From Ardenticatenaceae bacterium (GTDB taxonomy: Bacteria > Chloroflexota > Anaerolineae > Promineifilales > Promineifilaceae), in contig JACKBS010000008.1 of NCBI GenBank assembly GCA_020634435.1, positions 62,001 through 126,000 of the forward strand: a stretch of 64,000 bases of DNA. Direction: 5' to 3'. The notes under the pieces are model-generated. The model ran no database searches and had not been told where the DNA came from. It was given only the letters and a program-made list of their open reading frames with translations. Of this stretch, positions 50,315 to 57,291 are shown piece by piece. Numbering within the stretch: position 1 is the first letter of the stretch; each line of letters begins with the position of its first letter. The position numbers and the translations under genes are program-made.

Positions 50315-52729
50315 TTAATTTTTGTCGGCGCGGAGGGGGGGGATGCCGGAGCCGCTAGATGTTTTAGGCAGCGGCACGTTCATGCCCTCTTTGCTGCCGT
50401 CCACCATAAACGGGGCTTCGTTGCCGGGCAGCAGGGCGATGGACAACACCTCGTGCAGATGGCTCACCGGGATCAGCTCCAGCTCGGCGCGAATGCTGTC
50501 CGGCAGCTCCGGGATGTCTTTGGCGTTGTCGTTGGGCAAAATGACCGTTTTTACCCCGGCGCGATGCGCCGCAATCGTCTTCGATTTCAGACCGCCAATG
50601 GCCAGTACCTTGCCACGCAGCGTCACCTCGCCAGTCATCGCCACGTCGCGGCGCACCGGGCGGCGCGTAAAGGCAGAGATAATCGCCGTGGCCATGCCGA
50701 TGCCCGCGCTGGGGCCATCTTTTGGCGTCGCGCCATCGGGCACATGCACATGGATGTTCACCTTGTCGAAGATGGTCGGTTCCAGGCCGAGCGACCGCGC
50801 GTTGGCCCGTGCATAGGTCAGGGCCGCCTGCGCCGATTCGCGCATCACGTCACCCAACGAGCCAGTGAGGGTGATTTTGCCGTTGCCTTCGCTCAGGCTC
50901 ACCTCGATGGGCAGCGTGTCGCCGCCAAAGCTGTTGACTGCCAGGCCAGTCACCACGCCCACTTCATCTTTCTCTTCAGCCATGCCATAGCGGAACTTGG
51001 TCGGGCCAAGGTATTCGGTGATTTCTTCGGGCGTTACCGTGAACGGACCGGCTTCGCCGCCAGCCACCTTCACCGCAATCTTGCGCACCACGGAGCCGAT
51101 GCTGCGCTCCAAATTACGCACGCCCGCTTCGCGGGTGTAGTAGCGAATCAGATGCTGCAAAGCCGCCTTGTCCAGTGTTACCTTCACGTCGCCAATGCCG
51201 TGGCCTTCCAACTGCTTGGGCAGCAGGTACCCGGCAGCGATGGCCACCTTTTCTTCTTCGATGTAGCCGGGCATGGTAATCGTTTCCATGCGGTCCAGCA
51301 GTGGTGCCGGGATGGTGCTGAGCTGGTTAGACGTGGTGATGAAGATCACCTGGCTCAAGTCAAACGGCACCTCCAGATAGTGGTCCGTAAAGTTACTGTT
51401 TTGTTCCGGGTCCAGCACTTCCAACAGCGCCGACGACGGATCGCCGCGCCAGTCGGTGCCGACCTTGTCGATCTCATCCAGCACGATGACCGGGTTGCGC
51501 GTTTGAGCATCTCGCAATGCGCGGATGATGCGGCCAGGAATCGCGCCGATGTAAGTGCGGCGGTGGCCGCGAATTTCGGCTTCGTCGCGCACGCCACCCA
51601 GGCTAATGCGCACCATCTCGCGCCCAATCGCCCGGGCCACCGAGGTGGCGATAGAAGTTTTACCGACTCCGGGCGGGCCACTCAGGTTGATGATGGCGCC
51701 GCGCATTTTGGTGCCGGCCAGCTTACGCACGGCGACGTATTCCACAATGCGGTCTTTCACATCCTCCAGTCCGTAGTGATCCTCATCGAGCACCTCACGG
51801 ACGTGGTGGATGTCCAGGTTGTCTTCCGTGGCGTTGTTCCAGGGCAGTTCCACCAGCCATTCCAGGTAGGTGCGAATGACGCTGGCTTCAGCCGATTGCT
51901 GGCCCTGATATTCCAGCCGTTTGAGTTCTTTCATAGCCCGCTCGTGGACATCTTCGGGCATATGAGCTTCTTCAATTTTCTGGCGCAATTCGTCGGGGAC
52001 GCTTTCGCCGTCTTCGCCGAGTTCCTTGCGGATGGCGCGCATTTGCTCACGCAGCAGGTATTCGCGCTGGGCTTTGTCGGCACCTTCGCGGGCGTCCTGC
52101 TGAATTTTGTTGCGCACTTCGGTGATGCGCAGTTCCTGCTTGAGGAACTCGATGGTAATTTGCAGCCGCTGTTCGCCGTCGGTGGAGGCCAGCAGTTCGA
52201 TTTCGGTTTCGAAGGGCAGGTTGAGCAGCCCGGCGATGTAGTCAGCCAGGTCGCCCGCACTGTTTTTGCTGCGGGTGACGGCCATGACCTGCTGGTTGGC
52301 TTCACCCAGAGCATCGGCATATTGTTCCAGGTAGGCAATGGCTTCGGTGATGGTCTGGCTGTCGTCACTGTCGCTCAGAGTGGTGAGTTCGCTGTACTGG
52401 CCGGTGAGGTACGGTTCGGCCGTTTCTAAGCCTTCAAACTGGACACGGCGATGCAGCTCAACGAGCATCTGTACACCCATATGCGGGGTGCGCAGCACAT
52501 CGCGCACGGTGGCCAGGATGCCCACCGGGACTAAGTCTTCTTTTTTTGGCAGCTCGACGTCAGCATTGTATTGGACGAGGATGAGCAGTTCGCCACCGCG
52601 CTCAACAGCAGCCTGGGCTGCTGCCAGGGAACGTCGCCGCCCGATGGAAATGGTTGTGGTTACACCGGGAAAAACGACGCCGCCGCGCAAGGGGACGATG
52701 GGTACGGTTACATGGGGTGTTTTTTCCAT
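50315..52729 (-). CDS. lon: ATP-dependent Lon protease
   Basis: An 804-residue LonA-type protease that degrades misfolded and regulatory proteins. The N-terminal substrate domain (about 8-210, VPIVPLRGGVVFPGV) is followed by a coiled-coil part, an AAA+ module with Walker A GPPGVGKTS (about 354) and Walker B PVIVLDEIDKV, and the C-terminal peptidase with catalytic Ser in KDGPSAGIGMA and Lys in AGVKTVILP. Length and motifs are standard. The full 2.4 kb lacks ACGGCCGT, while neighbouring genes average one per 500 bp. Confidence 0.97.
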   Translation of the reverse strand: MEKTPHVTVPIVPLRGGVVFPGVTTTISIGRRRSLAAAQAAVERGGELLILVQYNADVELPKKEDLVPVGILATVRDVLRTPHMGVQMLVELHRRVQFEGLETAEPYLTGQYSELTTLSDSDDSQTITEAIAYLEQYADALGEANQQVMAVTRSKNSAGDLADYIAGLLNLPFETEIELLASTDGEQRLQITIEFLKQELRITEVRNKIQQDAREGADKAQREYLLREQMRAIRKELGEDGESVPDELRQKIEEAHMPEDVHERAMKELKRLEYQGQQSAEASVIRTYLEWLVELPWNNATEDNLDIHHVREVLDEDHYGLEDVKDRIVEYVAVRKLAGTKMRGAIINLSGPPGVGKTSIATSVARAIGREMVRISLGGVRDEAEIRGHRRTYIGAIPGRIIRALRDAQTRNPVIVLDEIDKVGTDWRGDPSSALLEVLDPEQNSNFTDHYLEVPFDLSQVIFITTSNQLSTIPAPLLDRMETITMPGYIEEEKVAIAAGYLLPKQLEGHGIGDVKVTLDKAALQHLIRYYTREAGVRNLERSIGSVVRKIAVKVAGGEAGPFTVTPEEITEYLGPTKFRYGMAEEKDEVGVVTGLAVNSFGGDTLPIEVSLSEGNGKITLTGSLGDVMRESAQAALTYARANARSLGLEPTIFDKVNIHVHVPDGATPKDGPSAGIGMATAIISAFTRRPVRRDVAMTGEVTLRGKVLAIGGLKSKTIAAHRAGVKTVILPNDNAKDIPELPDSIRAELELIPVSHLHEVLSIALLPGNEAPFMVDGSKEGMNVPLPKTSSGSGIPPLRADKN

Positions 52730-52994
52730 GATTTTGTCCTTTATCGACTTGAATCTAAAAGTGCTTCGGCGCTAGACGTTGCTTTAAGTTTACGCTACGT
52801 TGACTCTCTATCCTTTGGACTTACGTGATGGTTGCGGGGCAAGGAAGAGGCATCTGATTCTGTCGCTTTGCAATAGATCGTTTACAGTATTCATCTACTG
52901 TGGTTTCTTCACAATAGGTCTAAAGTATTTTAGGGGGTACTACCCAATAAACAATAGTCCTACGTCAGAAACGCGTTAGAAATTTTGTTCGAGA

Positions 52995-53999
52995 TTAATT
53001 CCAGGGGAGATTGCTGCGAGCTTGCCAGTAAACGGCCGTTTCCTCCCCCAGCGCCAGTAGTTCATTGGCCAAATCAGGTGACCATTGCACCTGTAGCGCG
53101 GCCACGTTGGAGAGGAGATGGTCGGTTTGAGCCGCCCCGCTGAGGACCACATCGACAAACGGCTGGTTGAGGACGGCGGCCAGGGCGAGGGCATCGACGG
53201 TGGTGTGATGCTGCTGGGCCAGGCGGGTGAGGGTTTGCATTTGCGGTTGAAATTCGGGGGATTGGTTGCGGGGAGTGAGACGGCCGTTTGCCAGCGCTTC
53301 TTTCACGATGACACCCAGGCCAGCTTCATGGGCGGCGGTGAGAACGGCCGTTGCCGATTGCTCCAAAATATTCCAGGTGGCCTGCACCGAGCCAAATAGC
53401 AGTGCGCCGTCAAACTCGATTTCCAGGGCGCGCCAGAGGGTATCGGCCTGGCCGGTGCCGCTGAGGGAGAGGCCGATGACAGTGCCCGTGTTGCGTAAAT
53501 GGGCGAGGTGGGCGAGAACGGCCGTATCGTCCAAAACGCTGCTGTCCAATGTGGCCGAGTGAATCTGGTACAGGTCCAGTTGGTTGCCCAGCAACTCTTG
53601 TGATTCTTGCCACTGGCGCTGCAACACGGGCAAGGTGTGATCTTTTACCTCATGTTTTTGCCCGGTGGGCACAGTGACTTCCCAATCGGCGGTGTACGTG
53701 TAGCCCCACTTGGAGCCAACGGTAACCGCTGCCGGATCAATCTGGCGGCTGTTTAACCAGCTGGCGAGGAAGGCTTCGGCACGGCCGTAGGAGCGGGCGG
53801 CATCAAAGTAACGAATCCCGGCCTCCCAGGCGGCATCCAGCACGGTATGAGCGTGGGCTTCCATCTCGGCCATATCGTAACTGTGGTTCAGGTCTTTGGC
53901 GTGGCCCAGGTTGATGTAACCGGGGCGGCCCAGCGCGGCCAGCCCCAGGCCGATGGGGGTGACGGTTAAGTTGGTTTGGCCGAATAATTTTAGTTTCAT
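52995..53999 (-). CDS. Aldo/keto reductase family oxidoreductase
   Basis: A 334-residue TIM-barrel NAD(P)H-dependent oxidoreductase. The catalytic tetrad is visible: Asp and Tyr in RYFDAARSYGRAE (about 63-74), Lys in GSKWGYTY (about 95) and His in DLYQIHSATLD (about 143). The C-terminal cofactor loop is less typical, though VDVVLSGAAQTDHL is a family-like segment. The substrate is unknown. Four or more ACGGCCGT copies lie in the gene, three of them near its 3' half. Confidence 0.9.
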   Translation of the reverse strand: MKLKLFGQTNLTVTPIGLGLAALGRPGYINLGHAKDLNHSYDMAEMEAHAHTVLDAAWEAGIRYFDAARSYGRAEAFLASWLNSRQIDPAAVTVGSKWGYTYTADWEVTVPTGQKHEVKDHTLPVLQRQWQESQELLGNQLDLYQIHSATLDSSVLDDTAVLAHLAHLRNTGTVIGLSLSGTGQADTLWRALEIEFDGALLFGSVQATWNILEQSATAVLTAAHEAGLGVIVKEALANGRLTPRNQSPEFQPQMQTLTRLAQQHHTTVDALALAAVLNQPFVDVVLSGAAQTDHLLSNVAALQVQWSPDLANELLALGEETAVYWQARSNLPWN

Positions 54000-54011
54000 G
54001 GATATGCTCGC

Positions 54012-54062
54012 AGGAGATTAGAGATTGGAGACAAATTTAATCTCTAATCTCCAATCTCTAAC
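54012..54062. repeat. Inverted repeat 'ttagagattggagac'
   Basis: TTAGAGATTGGAGA and TCTCCAATCTCTAA are opposed around ATTTAATCTCTAA just upstream of the aldo/keto reductase gene. It should form a hairpin of about 14 bp. Confidence 0.7.
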
Positions 54063-54099
54063 CATATTTTAGCTCAAAGATAGATGGAACGCAGTGGTG

Positions 54100-54561
54100 T
54101 CAAGGATTCGGCTGCCAGACCATGATGGCGAGGTAACCGGGGATACGGCTGAGTTTTTGGATTGGCTTGAAGAAGGCGCGGGCGAGACGAAAATAGCGGG
54201 GAAGGGAACGGCCGTCGCCATCTTTCACCTCCACAAAGCCAAACTGCTCGTAAAAGGGCACCAGCCGGTTCATGCAGCTGAGCCAGACGGGCGGCGGCTG
54301 GTCGGCCAAAAGTTGCTGGATGATCTGGGCCGCGACCCCCTGTCGCCGCCACTTTTTTTGCACGGCGATAGAGGCCAATTCGCGGGAGCCATCCCGGTGG
54401 CTTTTGATTTGCCCGCAGCCGATCAACGTTCCGTTTTCATCTACGGCCACCAGAAACCGCTGCCATTTCAGACCTATCGGGTTGATGTTGACGGCCCGAA
54501 TTAGCGCTTTGATCGCGGTTTTATCGCTGGCCTGGGCCGGTCGGTAGGTGATGGTGGGCAG
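54100..54561 (-). CDS. GNAT-family N-acetyltransferase with probable CTG start
   Basis: An acetyltransferase of about 153 residues. The usual start codons give only a GTG at 54450, which would cut off the first strand and helix of the GNAT fold. The frame stays open upstream and reads ITYRPAQASDKTAIKALIRA, then NPIGLKWQRFLVAVDENGTL, exactly the expected N-terminus. The only plausible initiator before an in-frame TAA is CTG at 54561 (or ATC just after), with AAAAGG about 9 nt upstream and the stop of the preceding gene 6 nt before. The acetyl-CoA loop is AVQKKWRRQGVAAQII. The acceptor is unknown. It is probably translated by coupling from the upstream gene. Confidence 0.78.
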   Translation of the reverse strand: MPTITYRPAQASDKTAIKALIRAVNINPIGLKWQRFLVAVDENGTLIGCGQIKSHRDGSRELASIAVQKKWRRQGVAAQIIQQLLADQPPPVWLSCMNRLVPFYEQFGFVEVKDGDGRSLPRYFRLARAFFKPIQKLSRIPGYLAIMVWQPNP

Positions 54562-54567
54562 GTGCTT

Positions 54568-54981
54568 TTACCTTTTCATTTTGCGTAGAGCCATAGCCAT
54601 CGCGCCGAGGGCGGTAAATAGGGTGATGGCAATTTTGGTGACGTCTACGATTGGTTCCACGCGCACGCCGCTGGGGCTGATGATGATGGCCGCGACCGGA
54701 CGAGACATGGTTGCGCCGCCACCACCACCGCCGCCACCATAGCCGTTGGCTTGCTGGGTGGCTTCGTCTGGATTGGGGCCAACACCGCCGCCCCCGCCGT
54801 AGCCCATGCCCAGCGTGGCCGAATATTCCGATGCATTGATGATGGTGTGGTCGCCCACGGTGATGGGTTGGCTGTAAACAGCGTCGGCGCTGGTGATGTC
54901 GAATAAACGGCCGATTAGTTCGTTGGCCGCTTGCTGGTCGGGAATTGATTCAAGGATCAGTTTGTTGAAGTTTTCGCTCAT
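54568..54981 (-). CDS. GerW/YtfJ-like protein with C-terminal membrane helix
   Basis: A 137-residue protein related to sporulation protein YtfJ/GerW: GDHTIINASEYSATLGMGYG, then glycine-rich loops (YGGGGG, GGGGGGGGA) and ISPSGVRVEPIVDVTKIA. It ends with one transmembrane helix (ITLFTALGAMAMAL). Non-spore-formers also have such proteins, with unknown function. The stop is 6 nt before the GNAT start. A shorter paralogue follows upstream at 55035. Confidence 0.8.
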   Translation of the reverse strand: MSENFNKLILESIPDQQAANELIGRLFDITSADAVYSQPITVGDHTIINASEYSATLGMGYGGGGGVGPNPDEATQQANGYGGGGGGGGATMSRPVAAIIISPSGVRVEPIVDVTKIAITLFTALGAMAMALRKMKR

Positions 54982-55034
54982 TGGGACTCCTTTTGAGCAG
55001 GTGCAGATGCGAATAGCGCACTAAGAATGCGCAG

Positions 55035-55313
55035 CTACGCAGTCTGTTTTTTGACGAGACGGATGAGCAGCGGGATGAACAGGCTGGCAGCCATCACGCT
55101 GACTGTGGCCAGACGAGTGACATCGACGATGGGGTGGCGTTCGGTTTGGGCGCCAGTTTGCACGAGTACGGCCGTTGGCCGCTGCCACACAAAGCCACCA
55201 AAGGGAAATTTAACGACGAGTGCCTGGGATTCGGGGATGAGGGTGTGTTGTGGGGTGGTTACGGCCGTTCCCTGCACCGTCTTCAGCTGAATAAAATCGG
55301 TAAGTTTGGTCAT
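55035..55313 (-). CDS. Small membrane protein, diverged paralogue of the GerW-like protein
   Basis: A 92-residue protein whose VKFPFGGF...PTAVLVQTG core and HPIVDVTRLATVSV C-terminal part with a transmembrane helix parallel the 137-residue neighbour (VEPIVDVTKIAITL). The glycine-rich loops are lost. The ATG at 55313 has AAGGACC upstream. It is probably a pair with the downstream gene, 53 bp away. Confidence 0.72.
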   Translation of the reverse strand: MTKLTDFIQLKTVQGTAVTTPQHTLIPESQALVVKFPFGGFVWQRPTAVLVQTGAQTERHPIVDVTRLATVSVMAASLFIPLLIRLVKKQTA

Positions 55314-55344
55314 AAAGGTCCTTCGTTCTGCCCGTAAAAAAGAA

Positions 55345-55400
55345 AAAGCGGACACAGAGTTGCACGGAGGTGATGCAGAGCTACACAGAGAGGATGGGGT
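55345..55400. repeat. 'cacagag' repeat fragment
   Basis: GGACACAGAGTTGCACGGAGG and CTACACAGAGAGG resemble the family at 187-250 and 59728-59770. No clear inverted partner is seen here. Confidence 0.5.
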
Positions 55401-55430
55401 AAGGCAAATGTGTTGGTGGTGAGGCCTGGG

Positions 55431-56084
55431 TTAATCTTCCTGGAAGTGGCGATCGAGCTGTTCGAGCAGTTGGGCTGCTTCGACCAGCTTGTCCAGCGGG
55501 TTTTCTTCGCCAGTGAAGTAGCGGTAGTCGGCGGGCATCAGGTCCAGTGTTTCGACGATTTCCTGGTACTTTTCTTTTAGAGAGCGTTCGTTGATGCCAA
55601 AAACGGCCGCAATTTGCGCCCGCGTAATCTTGGTAAAGTTTACTTTAACGATGGCATACACCAGCGCCCCGGCCCAGAGCGACGGTTTGGGCGTGCGCAA
55701 CGGCCGTCGGCCAATGGCAATGCGGTATTCCAGCCACATCTGAATGGCTTTGCCAATCTGCGGCAGCGGCATGTCTAGCTGCTTCATGCCTTCGATCAAA
55801 TCAGACTCTACTTCATCCAGTCCGGTGGAAAACAGCTGCTCATAGCGGGCGGCAACATCCCCTTCCGTTTCGGTTTGCAGGTAGCCCCCCAGGGCGGCCA
55901 TGGCTTGATCATAATCGCCACCGCGCGTATAGGCGCGGGTCAGGTTGAGGTGATACTCGGGGTTTTGCGGATCGGCAGAAACGGCCGCGGCAAACTCGCC
56001 TATGGCCTTCTCGATTTGCCAGGAATCGTAAAATGCCAGACCCGATTGATTATGTTCTACTGCCAGTTTTTGTTTATTTGTCAT
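55431..56084 (-). CDS. TPR protein with C-terminal helix-turn-helix
   Basis: A 217-residue cytoplasmic protein. Two to three TPR units (about 8-75: SGLAFYDSWQIEKAIGEFAA, PEYHLNLTRAYTRGGDYDQA) are followed by a cyclin/TFIIB-like helical domain with a helix-turn-helix: SLWAGALVYAIVKVNF, TRAQIAAVFGINERSLKEKY. It may be a DNA-binding regulator that takes partners through its TPR. Upstream and downstream genes are on the same strand, but the gaps are over 100 bp. Confidence 0.72.
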   Translation of the reverse strand: MTNKQKLAVEHNQSGLAFYDSWQIEKAIGEFAAAVSADPQNPEYHLNLTRAYTRGGDYDQAMAALGGYLQTETEGDVAARYEQLFSTGLDEVESDLIEGMKQLDMPLPQIGKAIQMWLEYRIAIGRRPLRTPKPSLWAGALVYAIVKVNFTKITRAQIAAVFGINERSLKEKYQEIVETLDLMPADYRYFTGEENPLDKLVEAAQLLEQLDRHFQED

Positions 56085-56237
56085 GAGGTCGCCACTTCTA
56101 CTTACGAGCCTAACTTATCCAAATCAACCTGATATTGTTGACTGCCAGTAAGTAGTGAAAGCATTGTACAAAGTGGGGGAAGCAGCGTCAAGCAGATAGG
56201 ACTGTCGTCATAGGACTTGGGTAGGGCAATTGGGGCG

Positions 56238-57050
56238 TCAGGAACCCAGGGGTTGAAAACTGCGCAAAATGGTCTCAAAATCGGATTGGTGCAGAGGGAA
56301 TTGGCCAAAGCTGGTGCAGGTGTTCACCAGGTACAGCCCCTGCTTCTCCGGCACAAAATGTTCCAGGCAGCGCCAGATTTGTTCACCCTGCTCAATGTTG
56401 AACAGCAGTGCGGTAACGGCCGTATTCTCGTCCTCGTCGGGCAAATCTATATTCACAATCGCAACGTTTTCTGGCAGCTGCTGTTGCGCATAAGCCGCGA
56501 GTTGATTGGGAGGCAACTGTTGCAAGCGCTCACTGTAGGCAACCAAAACAAAAGCGGGCGTGCCGGAGGGGAAAACGGCCGTATCTTCCGCGCCTAAGAA
56601 AAGCAGTTCAGCGTCACCAACCAGGGCAGTGAATGTGCTCTCCAACGCTTGTAGGGGAGGACTGCTGCGCAGTTCAGGGGCCGTGGCGGCTTGCGTCATG
56701 TCTACTACTTGCCACGTTTGGGGCAGGTTTAGCGTGTATTGCTGCTGCCAGTCGGTGAACGGCTGCCAGCCAGCTTCCAGTTGATTGTTGCTGTTGACGA
56801 CAAAAAGGGGTGCCTGGCCAATGGCCCGCGTAGTGGCAATGAGGATGAGTAGGGCAACGGCCGTAAGCCCGGCGTAGAGCAGAATGGTGCGGAAGGCGGG
56901 CAGGGGGAGAGTGTCGGTGGGAACGGCCGTTTCTGCTTGTGGCCGACGGTCTGGCTTAATGACCCGATTGGGTAATTTCCGGCCACAGTGCCAGCATTGG
57001 CTGTCTGTAGCCATCACTGTTTGTCCGCAATGTTCACAGCGATAAACCAT
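56238..57050 (-). CDS. Zinc-ribbon single-pass membrane protein, unknown function
   Basis: A 270-residue protein. An N-terminal zinc ribbon (YRCEHCGQTV...QCWHCGRKL, four Cys at about 5-25) leads via a basic linker to one transmembrane helix (about 55-75, ILLYAGLTAVALLILIA). The extracytoplasmic part (about 85-270) resembles lipoprotein-type alpha/beta domains with WQQQYTLNLPQTWQ and a final FETILRSFQPL, as in PsbP-like or serine-peptidase-associated modules. The C-terminal HtrA module at 8004 has a similar tone. The function is unknown. Four ACGGCCGT copies lie within. Confidence 0.72.
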   Translation of the reverse strand: MVYRCEHCGQTVMATDSQCWHCGRKLPNRVIKPDRRPQAETAVPTDTLPLPAFRTILLYAGLTAVALLILIATTRAIGQAPLFVVNSNNQLEAGWQPFTDWQQQYTLNLPQTWQVVDMTQAATAPELRSSPPLQALESTFTALVGDAELLFLGAEDTAVFPSGTPAFVLVAYSERLQQLPPNQLAAYAQQQLPENVAIVNIDLPDEDENTAVTALLFNIEQGEQIWRCLEHFVPEKQGLYLVNTCTSFGQFPLHQSDFETILRSFQPLGS

Positions 57051-57168
57051 AAGATTTTTCCTAAAATCAGTACGTTAGTCCTATTGCTGGCCTATAGTAC
57101 CCTATCTTACACTAACTGCATCATACACCAATTGATTTCCCATTTCCTCCTTTTTTCTCCTCTTCCCG

Positions 57169-57200
57169 CAAAAGGCCTTGCATCAGCAGGGCTTTTTGTT
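57169..57200. terminator. Possible terminator
   Basis: AAAGGCCTTGC / GCAGGGCTTT pairs imperfectly with T-rich sequence on both sides. It could end mutS2 on the minus strand. Confidence 0.45.
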
Positions 57201-57210
57201 TTGTACTGAA

Positions 57211-57282
57211 CTTAAGGTGCAACGCACTTCACTAAAAGCCTGAAACAGCCCCAAGCCGAACCAAGTGCGTTGCACCACTTAA
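57211..57282. repeat. Inverted repeat 'ggtgcaacgcactt'
   Basis: AGGTGCAACGCACTT and AAGTGCGTTGCACC are opposed with a 40-bp spacer right after the mutS2 stop. The arms are near perfect. Confidence 0.8.
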
Positions 57283-57291
57283 CTTTGTCGC

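Noticed and set aside
50180..52429. Plus-strand open frame of 749 codons opposite lon
   Set aside because: Lon is certain on the other strand; the frame is His/Gln/Phe-rich shadow sequence without domains, and it also runs through the lon terminator.
54690..54840. Glycine-codon runs in the GerW-like gene as a microsatellite insertion
   Set aside because: Glycine-rich loops are normal for the YtfJ/GerW family.
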